DNA from: Hymenobacter sp. YIM 151858-1
Lineage (GTDB): Bacteria > Bacteroidota > Bacteroidia > Cytophagales > Hymenobacteraceae
Length of the DNA stretch: 64,000 nt
Direction of reading: 5' to 3'
Assembly: GCF_025979705.1 (NCBI RefSeq)
Contig: NZ_CP110136.1
Location: 3,906,001-3,970,000 of the forward strand
The notes under the pieces are model-generated. The model was given only the letters and a program-made list of their open reading frames with translations. It searched no databases and had not been told where the DNA came from. Positions 26,356 through 34,388 of the stretch are shown piece by piece (position 1 is the stretch's first letter; the number at the start of each line of letters is the position of its first letter). The translations under genes were made by a program, and so were the position numbers.

Positions 26356-26399
26356 AAGCAAAGCGGCCGCGCCCTAGGTTGGGCGCGGCCGCTTTGCTT
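26356..26399. terminator. Perfect 19-bp hairpin between convergent genes
   Basis: Arms 26356-26374 and 26381-26399 are perfectly complementary. The CCTAGG word spans the inner end of the left arm and the 6-nt loop. Confidence 0.8.
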
Positions 26400-26427
26400 A
26401 AGGCAAAATTCCTGTGTAAGTAAATGA

Positions 26428-27816
26428 TTACTCCTTGGCGTCGGAGTTGCCGTTGATCTGGAACGCGAGGCTTACAGCTAAGCTGAGGGTGCGTGCCTTG
26501 TAATCGTAGCCGCGGTAATAAGGCGTATCGAAGTAGCGCACCACAAACGGGTCGTAGTAGTTGCTGAGGCCGTAGCGGCGGGCATAGAGCATCAGCGTAA
26601 CGCGGTCGTGCCGCAGGCCCACCTCCAGGTACGGCAGGCGCGTGCTCTCAAAACCATCGAGCCCGTAGGAGCTGCTGACGGCGCCCAGCCGCGGCGTGGT
26701 GGTGTAGTGCAGCTCATTGGCCTCGAAGCGCTGAAAAGCGTGGGCCGGATACACGTGCAAGCCTGTTCCGGCTACCAGTTGCAGCCGGCTACCCAGGGGG
26801 CGCAGGTAGCGCAGGCCCAGCTCGATGGAAGTAAAGGAACCGCGCCAATCGAGCGTGCCCTGGTAGTTAGCCGAGCCTGCCGGCGAGGATACGCGTGCGG
26901 TACGCCCAAAGCCCGATCGGTTAACGGCAGTATGCAGGGCCAAATGGCGGCCGGGAAATACAACATCGAAGAACACCCCGTACTGCGCGTGCAAACGTCC
27001 GTCGGTCTGCAGCCCATCGAGGGTAGGTTGTTCCAGGCCGGGGCTGTCGGCAAGGCGCAGGCGCTGCGAATTGTAGCGCACGCCAATGGCTGGTCCTACC
27101 TGCAGCTTCACGCGGTTGCGCGGTTTGGCAACCACGTTGCTGCTGCCCGGCTGGCGCGCGGCCGAGCACTCGCGGTTATACCGTTGCACAAGGTTGGCCA
27201 GCGCTGTTTCGGTGAAGGCCGTTTTGGGCAGGGCGGCCACCACGGCGGGGCAGTCGAGGAAATACACCTCCAGCTGGCCGCGGTAGTTGTTGGCGTCCAC
27301 CACCTTCACCACGCCGCCTAGGTTTTGGCGGTACTTGCGCGGGGCCAGCTCGAGGTAAGGTTGCTGCTCGCGCTTTACAAAGTAGTGCTTCACGTTGCCG
27401 TCCTCAATCAGCAGCAGCGAGGCCGCGCCGGTTACCAGCACGTCGGCCAGCACCGTATCGGGCCGTTGCTCAATGCGGAGCTGCTCGGGCATGCGCTTCA
27501 GGTCCGACGTCACGGTGTAGTCGATGGGCAGCACCTCGCGCCGCAGCAGACGCCCGCTCCCTAGGTGCACGCCGCGCAGCTGCCGCGCCAGGTAGGGGGC
27601 AGGCGGCGTTTGGGCGTGGGGCCGAAAGCGAATTTCCTTGGGCGGCGCCGACCAGTAGTTGTTTTCTACCTCGCCGCGGAGCGTGTCGCCAGCCGTTAGA
27701 ATAAGGTAACCGGGCTCAAACACCTGGGCCGATGCCGACCGGGCACTGAGCATTAAACCGGATAACAATGCAATCGAACAAGTAAAAATTCGCATGCCAA
27801 AACGTAGCGGGTTCAT
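26428..27816 (-). CDS. Outer-membrane beta-barrel protein, unknown function
   Basis: The ATG at 27816 gives 462 residues (another ATG at 27795 is possible). A signal peptide ends near residue 30 (ARSASAQ). Residues 33-110 contain ILTAGDTLRGEVENNYW and look like a small beta domain seen in other Bacteroidota envelope proteins. Residues 120-210 are mixed and include VLVTGAASLLLIEDGNVKHY and a lone Cys pair (LDCPAVVA, NRECSAAR). From about 230 on, alternating strands with aromatic ends (LQVGPAIGVRYNS, IELGLRYLRPLG, YLEVGLRHDRVTLMLYARR) form a barrel of 8-10 strands. I do not recognise a named family. It is monocistronic and convergent with the S9 peptidase gene. Confidence 0.65.
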   Translation of the reverse strand: MNPLRFGMRIFTCSIALLSGLMLSARSASAQVFEPGYLILTAGDTLRGEVENNYWSAPPKEIRFRPHAQTPPAPYLARQLRGVHLGSGRLLRREVLPIDYTVTSDLKRMPEQLRIEQRPDTVLADVLVTGAASLLLIEDGNVKHYFVKREQQPYLELAPRKYRQNLGGVVKVVDANNYRGQLEVYFLDCPAVVAALPKTAFTETALANLVQRYNRECSAARQPGSSNVVAKPRNRVKLQVGPAIGVRYNSQRLRLADSPGLEQPTLDGLQTDGRLHAQYGVFFDVVFPGRHLALHTAVNRSGFGRTARVSSPAGSANYQGTLDWRGSFTSIELGLRYLRPLGSRLQLVAGTGLHVYPAHAFQRFEANELHYTTTPRLGAVSSSYGLDGFESTRLPYLEVGLRHDRVTLMLYARRYGLSNYYDPFVVRYFDTPYYRGYDYKARTLSLAVSLAFQINGNSDAKE

Positions 27817-27965
27817 AATCGGGTAAAGCTAAGCCCCAAGCCCGACGGTTGCCGCCGTCCGCGCCCACCCAGTGCCAAAAATACCCGCGCCGGCTGGGCC
27901 TAAACGACTTCGGCCCGCGGCAGCCAAAGCAACCGCGGGCCGAACCGACCTAGGGGCACCCGGCT

Positions 27966-28796
27966 CTACAGCCGCTTCGTGAGCAGCAGTCCGCCGTACG
28001 AATAGCCGTTGGCGTTCAGGCCCTGCATCGGCACCACCGAAAAGCCGTTGCGGTTCTTTTTGTGCAGCTGCGGCACCAAAATGCCCGAGGCCGCGCCCAC
28101 GGCGTAGCCCACCAAGTTGTCCGACAAAAAGTGCTTGCCCGCTTTCAAGCGCAGGTAGCCCACGGCGGCGGGCACGGCCGCTGCCGCCGCCCACACGTAG
28201 GGCCGCGCCGCCGACTCCGGGTGGAAGTCGTGGAATACCTTGGCCACGAAAAACGTGTTGGTGGCAGTGGCCGCGGTGTGGCCCGCAAAAAACGAGTTGG
28301 TGGAGTTGTTGTTGCCGCGCTGGCTGATGGTCAGCTCGGGGTTGGTGCTGTAAGCCAGCGGGCGGCTGCGCGGCACCGCGGCCGTAGCCACCGTAAACAG
28401 CGCCCCCGTTACCGAAAGCGTTTCGAGGTACAGCACGCCCACCTGCCCGGCCTTGGAGCGCACGTCGCCGTCGGCCAGGGCCAGCACCAGCGGCGCCGCA
28501 AACGAGGCGTAGAACGGGTAGTCGCTGATGCGTTTGGCCGTGGGGTCGTAGTTGCCGGCCGCAAACCGGTCGAAGCGGTTCACGTCGTCGCGGCGCAGGG
28601 CGGCCACTTCTTCGTCGGTCAGGCCCTCGTCTTGGCGGCCTTGGTTAAAAGCCACGCCCGTGGTCACGAGCAGCGCCCCGATAACGGGGCCATCGACGGC
28701 GAGGCGGGTTTGGTAGGGCGAGCGGCTTTGGGCCGAAGCCAAGGTGGGCAGCACGGCGCTCAGCAGCAGGGCCGCGCGTATCAATAAGGTCTTCAT
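27966..28796 (-). CDS. PAP2-family phosphatase, exported
   Basis: The ATG at 28796 (MKTLLIRAALLLSAVLPTLA) gives 276 residues with a signal peptide; a longer frame upstream lacks coding character. The three PAP2 motifs are present: AVPRSRPLAYSTNP, NSFFAGHTAATAT (GHT with catalytic His) and LRLKAGKHFLSDNLVGYAVG (second His). The hydrophobic segments between them fit a type-2 phosphatidic acid phosphatase. Such enzymes dephosphorylate lipid phosphates or undecaprenyl diphosphate on the periplasmic side, and similar exported members with long N-termini occur in Bacteroidota. The C-terminus QGLNANGYSYGGLLLTKRL looks strand-like. It stands alone. Confidence 0.85.
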   Translation of the reverse strand: MKTLLIRAALLLSAVLPTLASAQSRSPYQTRLAVDGPVIGALLVTTGVAFNQGRQDEGLTDEEVAALRRDDVNRFDRFAAGNYDPTAKRISDYPFYASFAAPLVLALADGDVRSKAGQVGVLYLETLSVTGALFTVATAAVPRSRPLAYSTNPELTISQRGNNNSTNSFFAGHTAATATNTFFVAKVFHDFHPESAARPYVWAAAAAVPAAVGYLRLKAGKHFLSDNLVGYAVGAASGILVPQLHKKNRNGFSVVPMQGLNANGYSYGGLLLTKRL

Positions 28797-28950
28797 CAGA
28801 GAAAAGCAGAAAGCGGTTGCTGCCTCAAACGCAAGCTCGGCCGTTGGGTTGGTGGCGGGCCGCGCCCAAGGTGCCAGGCGGCCCCTGCCGGGTTCAGCAC
28901 CTAGGGCGCGCTTTCCTGCCCACAAACTGATGTGCTTTCCTGATTTTCGG

Positions 28951-28958
28951 TAGCTTTG
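28951..28958 (+). promoter_or_regulatory. Bacteroidota -7 element before metK
   Basis: TAGCTTTG matches TAnnTTTG, 78 nt before the metK start, which leaves a 5' leader of about 70 nt. A -33 TTG is not clear. No SAM riboswitch structure was recognised in the leader. Confidence 0.4.
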
Positions 28959-29035
28959 CGCCCCACCTGTGGGTTGCTCTGCCGGGGCTTCTCCGCGGGT
29001 TTAGGTTTCACCGAAGCCGGCACTACATCAGCGCA

Positions 29036-30298
29036 ATGCCATATCTGTTTACCTCTGAATCCGTTTCGGAGGGCCACCCCGACAAAGTAGCCGACCAGAT
29101 TTCCGATGCCATTCTGGACGAATTTCTGCGACAGGACCCCTCCTCCAAAGTTGCCTGCGAAACGCTCGTTACCACGGGCCTGGTAGTCGTAGCCGGCGAA
29201 GTAAAATCGAAAGCCTACGTTGATGTGCAAGGCGTGGCCCGCGAGGTTATCCGCCGCATCGGCTACACCAAGGCCGAGTACAAGTTCGAGGCTGAGTCGT
29301 GCGGCATTTTGTCGGCCCTGCACGAACAGTCGCCCGATATCAACCAGGGCGTAGAGCGCCAAAACCCCGAAGACCAGGGCGCCGGCGACCAGGGCATGAT
29401 GTTCGGCTACGCCACGCGCGAAACCGACAACTACATGCCCCTGGCTCTCGACCTCTCGCACCGTTTGCTGCGCGAGCTGTCGGCCATTCGCAAAGAAGGC
29501 CGCCAGATGACGTACCTGCGCCCCGATGCGAAGTCGCAGGTAACCATCCGCTACGCCGACGATAACACCCCCGAGGCCATCGATACCATCGTGGTTTCGA
29601 CGCAGCACGACGACTTCGATACCTCCGAGGAAACCATGCTCCGCCGCATTTCCGACGACGTAAAAGGCATTCTGATTCCGCGCGTGAAGGCCCAGCTCAG
29701 CCAGGAGGTGCAGCAGCTCTTCACCGACGACATCACTTACCACATCAACCCCACGGGCAAGTTCGTCATCGGCGGCCCGCACGGCGACTCCGGCCTCACC
29801 GGCCGCAAGATCATCGTGGATACCTACGGTGGCAAAGGTGCCCACGGCGGCGGTGCTTTCTCGGGCAAAGACTCCTCGAAAGTTGACCGCTCGGCCGCTT
29901 ACGCCGCGCGCCACATCGCCAAAAACCTGGTAGCCGCCGGTGTGGCCGATCAGGTGCTGGTGCAGGTGGCCTACGCCATTGGCGTAGCCAAGCCCGTGGG
30001 CCTGTACGTGACGACCTACGGCACCACCAAAGCCGTGGGCAGCAACGGCCAGCAACTCACCGACGGCCAGATTGGCGAAAAGGTGCAGCAGCTGTTCGAT
30101 ATGCGCCCGTACGCCATCGTGCAGCGTTTTGGCTTGCAAAACCCCATCTTCGGCGAAACCGCTGCCTACGGCCACATGGGCCGCGAGTCGCAGACCAAGC
30201 AGGTAACCCTGCCCAACGGCGAAACCCGCCAGGTAGAAACTTTCACGTGGGAAAAGCTCGACTACGTCGACCAGATCAAGCAGGCTTTTAATCTGTAA
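29036..30298 (+). CDS. metK: S-adenosylmethionine synthetase
   Basis: A 420-residue enzyme making S-adenosylmethionine from ATP and methionine. The N-terminus has [19 protein letters not shown] (residues 14-32) with ATP and Mg ligands. [12 protein letters not shown] lies near 59, QSPDINQGV near 97 and [20 protein letters not shown] near 247. [20 protein letters not shown] follows near 275. These are the conserved MAT motifs, and the length is standard. The start is the first ATG after the TAGCTTTG promoter element. A 74-bp perfect palindrome ends the unit and separates it from hpf. Confidence 0.98.
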   Translation: MPYLFTSESVSEGHPDKVADQISDAILDEFLRQDPSSKVACETLVTTGLVVVAGEVKSKAYVDVQGVAREVIRRIGYTKAEYKFEAESCGILSALHEQSPDINQGVERQNPEDQGAGDQGMMFGYATRETDNYMPLALDLSHRLLRELSAIRKEGRQMTYLRPDAKSQVTIRYADDNTPEAIDTIVVSTQHDDFDTSEETMLRRISDDVKGILIPRVKAQLSQEVQQLFTDDITYHINPTGKFVIGGPHGDSGLTGRKIIVDTYGGKGAHGGGAFSGKDSSKVDRSAAYAARHIAKNLVAAGVADQVLVQVAYAIGVAKPVGLYVTTYGTTKAVGSNGQQLTDGQIGEKVQQLFDMRPYAIVQRFGLQNPIFGETAAYGHMGRESQTKQVTLPNGETRQVETFTWEKLDYVDQIKQAFNL

Positions 30299-30300
30299 GC

Positions 30301-30374
30301 AACCCTAGGTGCCCCACAACAAAGCGGCCCGCCTCAGCTGAGGCGGGCCGCTTTGTTGTGGGGCACCTAGGGTT
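30301..30374. terminator. 74-bp perfect palindrome between metK and hpf
   Basis: The arms 30301-30337 and 30338-30374 are exactly complementary with no spacer. Each outer end carries CCTAGG, and GGTTTTTAG follows on the plus strand. It lies 2 nt after the metK stop and just beyond the hpf stop, so it can end transcription from both sides. Confidence 0.88.
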
Positions 30375-30375
30375 T

Positions 30376-30675
30376 TTAGTGGGCTGTCTGCTTCTCTTTG
30401 TGGCGGATCAGCTGCTTTTTGAGCTGCTCAGCGGCCGAGTCGGCGGCTGCTTCGAAGCTGGCCGCATTCTCTTGGCTAAACAGGGTAGTGCCGGGCACGA
30501 ATAGCTTGATTTCGACAGTTTTATTATCTACGCCGTCGTTGTTGTTCAGGCGCATGATAACCTCGCCTTCCGTAACGCGGTCGTAAAAGGTTTCGAGTTT
30601 ATCGAGGCGCTTCTGGATGAAGTCGAGCAACTTTTGATCGGCGGTGAAGTGCACCGATTGCATCTGTACTTTCAT
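30376..30675 (-). CDS. hpf: Ribosome hibernation promoting factor, short form (HPF/RaiA/YfiA family)
   Basis: The ATG at 30675 (MKVQMQSVHFTADQKLLDFI) gives 99 residues. The beta-alpha-beta-beta-beta-alpha fold is visible: VQMQSVHF, helix 12-30 (FIQKRLDKLETFYD), VIMRLNNND, KTVEIKLFVPG, TTLFSQENA and a C-terminal helix AADSAAEQLKKQLIRHK. It lacks the C-terminal domain of long HPF, so it is the short form that binds the 30S decoding region in stationary phase. It follows xerC with a 34-nt gap, the usual order rpsU-xerC-hpf in Bacteroidota. Confidence 0.9.
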   Translation of the reverse strand: MKVQMQSVHFTADQKLLDFIQKRLDKLETFYDRVTEGEVIMRLNNNDGVDNKTVEIKLFVPGTTLFSQENAASFEAAADSAAEQLKKQLIRHKEKQTAH

Positions 30676-30709
30676 CGGTCGTGGGGTTTTGGGGTAAGAC
30701 AAAGGAAAA

Positions 30710-31597
30710 TCAGGCCTTTGGATGGGCCTTTTCAAATACAGCTTTCAATTTGTCGATGCTCAGGTGCGTATACACCTGCGTAGCGGCCAGGTTGGCGTGC
30801 CCAAGCAACTCCTTAATGGCGTTCAGGTCGGCGCCTTTGCCCAGCAAATGCGTGGCAAAGGAGTGGCGCAGCACGTGGGGGTGCTGTTGCCCGGGCGCCG
30901 AAGTAATTTGCCCTAGGTAGTGCTTTACGGTACGATAAACCAGCTGCGGGTAGAGCGGCTTGCCTTTATCCGTAACGAGTAGGGGAGCGGTGGCGTTGTC
31001 TGCCGGGCCAAACTCGCTGGTTTTGCGCGCGATATAATTTTCGATGACGCCGATGAGCGACGGGTTGAGCGGCACTACCCGCTGCTTGTTGCCCTTGCCC
31101 GTAACGCGCACCGTGCGCGCGGGCAGGCTTACATCGGCGTGCGCAATGCCGATAAGCTCCGAGAGGCGGATGCCCGTGCCGTAGAGCATTTCCAGCATCA
31201 GCTGGTCGCGGATGCCCGCAAACGAGTCCTCGAACTCGAACGAATCGAGCAGCTGGTTCAGCGACTGCTCCGGCACAAAGTCGGGGAGCTTCTTGCTGGT
31301 TTTGGGCGGCGTAATGCGCAGCATCGGGTTGCGGCCGATGTGCCCCGTGCGCAGCAAAAACTTGTAGTAGGAGCGTAGGCAGGCAATCTTCCGATTTACG
31401 GTGCGCGGGTCGCGCTGCTGCTCCATGAGCGTCACAATCCAGGAGCGAATCAGCGTATGGTCGGCCGCAGTTGCGTCCTGCAGTTCGTACGTGTGCAGCA
31501 GGTAGTCCTGAAACTGCCGCAAATCCGTTTGGTACGACAGCACAGTGTGCGGCGAGTAGCGGCGCTCGAAGCGCAGATAATCAAAAAATGCTTCCAT
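30710..31597 (-). CDS. xerC: Site-specific tyrosine recombinase XerC/XerD
   Basis: A 295-residue recombinase that resolves chromosome dimers at dif with its XerC/D partner. The N-terminal SAM-like core-binding domain spans residues 1-85 (FFDYLRFERRYSPHTVLSYQ). The catalytic domain carries Arg in YGTGIRLSELIG (about 149), Lys in VTGKGNKQRVV, the HxxR box HVLRHSFATHLL (about 245), His in LGHANLAATQ and the nucleophile Tyr in VYTHLS (about 278). All key residues are intact. It sits between rpsU and hpf, a housekeeping position, so it is not a mobile-element integrase. Confidence 0.93.
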   Translation of the reverse strand: MEAFFDYLRFERRYSPHTVLSYQTDLRQFQDYLLHTYELQDATAADHTLIRSWIVTLMEQQRDPRTVNRKIACLRSYYKFLLRTGHIGRNPMLRITPPKTSKKLPDFVPEQSLNQLLDSFEFEDSFAGIRDQLMLEMLYGTGIRLSELIGIAHADVSLPARTVRVTGKGNKQRVVPLNPSLIGVIENYIARKTSEFGPADNATAPLLVTDKGKPLYPQLVYRTVKHYLGQITSAPGQQHPHVLRHSFATHLLGKGADLNAIKELLGHANLAATQVYTHLSIDKLKAVFEKAHPKA

Positions 31598-31670
31598 AGG
31601 GGAAGCCGCAACGGCGGCAACGGCAGAAACCCAATGTAGAAAACCTCAACGATAATCAAAACACAAAAAA

Positions 31671-31706
31671 ACAGCGGGCCTGCCCTAGGTAGGGCAGGCC
31701 CGCTGT
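31671..31706 (-). terminator. Strong intrinsic terminator after rpsU
   Basis: A 16-bp perfect stem (31671-31686 with 31691-31706) with a 4-nt loop made by the CCTAGG word is followed on the minus strand by TTTTTTTTGTGTTTTG. It lies between rpsU and xerC, so xerC and hpf depend on readthrough or on a promoter in 31598-31670. Confidence 0.88.
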
Positions 31707-31759
31707 GAGCTTAAGCGCAGCAAATAACTATGCCGCTGCTAGGCGGTACGGCGCAAAAA

Positions 31760-31951
31760 CTAGTCTTGCGAGCCGTACGTGGCCAGTTTGTAAGCAGCCT
31801 TGTCGCGCTGCTTGCGCTTGGTCACCGACGGCTTCTGGAAAAACGTGCGGCGACGCAGTTCTTTCAGCACACCCGTGCGCTCGAATTTTTTCTTGAAACG
31901 CTTCAGCGCGCGGTCAACCGACTCGTTTTCCTTGATTTGGACGATGAGCAT
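31760..31951 (-). CDS. rpsU: 30S ribosomal protein S21
   Basis: A 63-residue basic protein of the small ribosomal subunit. It starts MLIVQIKENESVDRALKRFK and contains KFERTGVLKELRRRTFFQKP and the Lys/Arg-rich segment SVTKRKQRDKAAYKL, all typical for bS21. In Bacteroidota, bS21 lies near the anti-Shine-Dalgarno end of 16S rRNA and contributes to its occlusion, which fits the weak Shine-Dalgarno use seen here. It has an excellent promoter (TTG-N20-TACCTTTG) and a strong terminator and is first in the rpsU-xerC-hpf group. Confidence 0.96.
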   Translation of the reverse strand: MLIVQIKENESVDRALKRFKKKFERTGVLKELRRRTFFQKPSVTKRKQRDKAAYKLATYGSQD

Positions 31952-31989
31952 AAAAAAAGAAAGCGTGGAGTTTCAGAGTTTGAGGGTTG

Positions 31990-32020
31990 CAAAGGTAACA
32001 GCCAAGTCGTTACGATGCAA
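31990..32020 (-). promoter_or_regulatory. Full Bacteroidota promoter of rpsU
   Basis: On the minus strand TTG (complement of 32018-32020) is followed after 20 nt by TACCTTTG (complement of 31990-31997), an exact match to the TTG/TAnnTTTG consensus. Transcription should start around 31983, giving a leader of about 30 nt. Confidence 0.75.
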
Positions 32021-32037
32021 GCCCCCACGAGGTTCCT

Positions 32038-33177
32038 CTATTTCAGAATAGTACGGGCAATTACGAGCTTCTGGATTTCAGAAGTGCCCTCGCCGATGGT
32101 GCACAGCTTCGAGTCGCGGTAGAACTTTTCGGCCGGGTAGTCCTTCGTGTAGCCGTAGCCCCCGAAAATCTGCACCCCTTCGTTCGCTACGCGCACGCAC
32201 ACCTCCGAAGCGTACAGCTTGGCCATGGCCGACTCGCGGTTCACGTTCAGACCTTGGTCTTTCATATCAGCCGCCCGGTAGGTCAGCAACGAAGCCGCCT
32301 CGATTTCCGTCGCCATATCGGCCAGTTTAAAGCTGATACCTTGGAAGTTGCTGATCGGCTGGTTGAACTGCTGACGCTCCTTGGAGTATTGCAGGGCGGC
32401 CTCGTAAGCGCCTTGCGCAATACCTAGGGAAAGAGCTGCAATGCTGATACGGCCCCCGTCGAGCACTTTCAGCGCCTGCACAAAACCGTCGCCAACGTTA
32501 CCAATCACGTTCTCCTTCGGAATGCGGCAGTCGGTGAAAATAAGCTCGGTGGTTTCCGAAGCGCGCATGCCCAGCTTGTCTTCCTTGCGCCCGGCCGCAA
32601 AGCCCGGCGTACCCCGCTCGATGATAAATGCCGTCATGCCGTGCGAGTCGCCTACCTCGCCGGTGCGGGCAATTACAACCGCTACGTGGCCACTTTTGCC
32701 GTGCGTAATAAAATTTTTGGCGCCATTTAGCACGTAATGGTCGCCGTCGAGCACGGCCGTGGTGCGCATGTTGCCGGCATCCGAACCGGTGTTGGGTTCC
32801 GTTAGGCCCCAAGCGCCAATCCACTCGCCCGAGGCAAGCTTGGGCAGGTACTTGCGCTTCTGCTCCTCCGATGCGTGCTGCAAAATGTGGCCGGTGCAGA
32901 GCGAGTTGTGGGCCGCCATCGATAAGCCAATGCTCGGGTCAATCTTCGACAACTCGGCAATAGCCGTTACGTACTCGGTGTAGCCAAAACCGGCCCCACC
33001 ATACTCCTGCGGCACCAGTACGCCCATAAGGCCCAGTTCACCTAGCTTGTGGAAGACCTCAGCCGGAAACTCCTGCGTATCGTCCCACTCGCGCATGAAA
33101 GGCTTGATGTGGGTAGCGCCGAAGTCGCGCACCATCTGGGCAATCATTGTCTGGTTTTCGGTAGCTACCAGTTCCAT
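32038..33177 (-). CDS. Acyl-CoA dehydrogenase
   Basis: A 379-residue FAD enzyme that oxidises acyl-CoA to trans-2-enoyl-CoA in fatty-acid or branched-chain amino-acid breakdown. The N-terminal helical domain is followed by [19 protein letters not shown] (FAD and substrate binding, about residues 118-136). The C-terminal domain contains [20 protein letters not shown] and the signature [15 protein letters not shown], with the catalytic Glu in the latter region ([11 protein letters not shown] or IGEGTSEIQ by subfamily). The length suits a short- or medium-chain or short/branched-chain enzyme. A CAAAC-N4-GTTTG dyad lies 45 nt upstream, suggesting control by a fatty-acid-responsive TetR repressor. 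It diverges from the polysaccharide export genes. Confidence 0.95.
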   Translation of the reverse strand: MELVATENQTMIAQMVRDFGATHIKPFMREWDDTQEFPAEVFHKLGELGLMGVLVPQEYGGAGFGYTEYVTAIAELSKIDPSIGLSMAAHNSLCTGHILQHASEEQKRKYLPKLASGEWIGAWGLTEPNTGSDAGNMRTTAVLDGDHYVLNGAKNFITHGKSGHVAVVIARTGEVGDSHGMTAFIIERGTPGFAAGRKEDKLGMRASETTELIFTDCRIPKENVIGNVGDGFVQALKVLDGGRISIAALSLGIAQGAYEAALQYSKERQQFNQPISNFQGISFKLADMATEIEAASLLTYRAADMKDQGLNVNRESAMAKLYASEVCVRVANEGVQIFGGYGYTKDYPAEKFYRDSKLCTIGEGTSEIQKLVIARTILK

Positions 33178-33221
33178 GGAAAAAAATGTTGTGGGAATGA
33201 TGGGGAGGCAGTGGGGTAAAA

Positions 33222-33235
33222 CAAACGCTCGTTTG
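33222..33235. promoter_or_regulatory. PsrA/FadR-type TetR dyad before the acyl-CoA dehydrogenase gene
   Basis: CAAACGCTCGTTTG has arms CAAACG/CGTTTG around two bases and fits the CAAAC-N(2-4)-GTTTG operator form known for PsrA-like TetR regulators of beta-oxidation genes. It lies 45-58 nt before the start codon. Confidence 0.5.
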
Positions 33236-33422
33236 GTTAAAGCGAAGGTACGAATTTTGCGTAGCTGAGGACGTTATGAAACACCTTCCGCAGAGTTGCT
33301 ATTTTGATAGGGGCTCTTTATTCAATTTCTTTGATGGTTTATTGGCACAAATTCGTCAGCGTCTAGCGTTAGTGCCAAAATTGCCAACCCACCAAAGCCA
33401 GCTCGCCTTAAGGGCGGTTTTC

Positions 33423-34343
33423 ATGCATCTAATCAAATCATTCCGCCCCTCACGTATTCTGCTATTCTTGTCTTTACTAGCAGTGCTTGGTTCGTGCGCA
33501 TCCTCGCGCCGTTATCAGCAGAGCATTATGTTTCGCCCCACAAAGCAAGATCTTGCCGATACGCTGATGATTCGGGGTGCTTTGTCACAGGTGCAAGGAA
33601 CATATCGGATTAAGCCAAATGATTACCTAGAAGTTCGCGTTTTTACCAACGAAGGCGAACGGCTTATTGACCCAAACGGAGAGCTTGGTTTCGGTACCCC
33701 GGGAGCCCAGTCAGGGGGTGTTGGTAGTGCTAACCGGCAACAGCGGGTTTTAACTACTCGAGGTGCAGGTGGCGGTGCTGCTCCCGCACCTACCGACTAC
33801 TTAGTGGGCCCCGACGGAAGAGTTGTATTGCCTGTTGTTGAACCAGTGCGGGTTGCAGGCCTAACCGTACGGCAAGCAGATAGTCTGCTGCAAACTCTGT
33901 ACGATAAGTTCTACCGAGGGGTGTTTGTGCAAACCCGAGTTACCAACCATCGGGTAGTTGTGCTTGGCACTCCTGGGGGGCAAATTGTGCCCTTAACCAA
34001 TGAGAACATGAGTGTGATTGAAGTGCTTGCAGCTGTAGGCGGGCCTAATAACGCAGGTGGAGTTGCCTCAGCCATAGGAGGAAAGCTCAATAATATCCGC
34101 CTGATCCGGCCCGAGGCCAACGGTAGTTTTAAGAAGGCTCAAGTACAGGTAATCGACCTGACTACAATTGCTGGTATGCGGGAAGCCAACCTGAGGGTGC
34201 AGCCGAATGATGTTATATACATCGAACCTGCCCGTCGTTCGGCCTTTATTCAGGGCTTACAAGATGCCGCTCCGCTTATCGGATTGCTCGGCACCATAAC
34301 AGCCCTCGTCTCAACTTCGGTCTTCGTTATAGATCGTCTCTAA
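33423..34343 (+). CDS. Polysaccharide export outer-membrane lipoprotein (Wza-like)
   Basis: The ATG at 33423 (MHLIKSFRPSRILLFLSLLA) gives 306 residues and a lipobox (LAVLGSC, Cys about 23). The frame is open upstream to 33276, but the start nearest the lipoprotein signal is preferred. Residues 58-75 contain TYRIKPNDYLEVRVF, the Poly_export domain, interrupted by a Gly-rich insert at about 90-130 before DYLVGPDGRVVLPVV. SLBB-like segments follow (NHRVVVLGTPGGQIVPLTN, LRVQPNDVIYIEPA). It ends in a hydrophobic helix (LIGLLGTITALVSTSVFVI). It forms the export channel for exopolysaccharide or capsule together with the Wzc kinase next door. Confidence 0.9.
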   Translation: MHLIKSFRPSRILLFLSLLAVLGSCASSRRYQQSIMFRPTKQDLADTLMIRGALSQVQGTYRIKPNDYLEVRVFTNEGERLIDPNGELGFGTPGAQSGGVGSANRQQRVLTTRGAGGGAAPAPTDYLVGPDGRVVLPVVEPVRVAGLTVRQADSLLQTLYDKFYRGVFVQTRVTNHRVVVLGTPGGQIVPLTNENMSVIEVLAAVGGPNNAGGVASAIGGKLNNIRLIRPEANGSFKKAQVQVIDLTTIAGMREANLRVQPNDVIYIEPARRSAFIQGLQDAAPLIGLLGTITALVSTSVFVIDRL

Positions 34344-34388
34344 TTTTTGCAAGGGTAGCCGTGTTTTTGGCCAAACCCGCTTTTCCGC

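Noticed and set aside
28797-29035. SAM riboswitch before metK
   Set aside because: No SAM-type conserved core or long paired stem was recognised in the 239-nt gap; only a -7 promoter element is supported.
30710-31597. Integrase of a mobile island next to exopolysaccharide genes
   Set aside because: It lies in the conserved rpsU-xerC-hpf order and reads as housekeeping XerC.
31671-31706. CRISPR-like repeat or mobile-element end
   Set aside because: It is a single hairpin with a T-run directly after rpsU and fits an intrinsic terminator.
33276-33422. Extra N-terminal 49 codons on the Wza-like protein
   Set aside because: The lipoprotein signal begins at the ATG at 33423, and the upstream part has no export or domain features.
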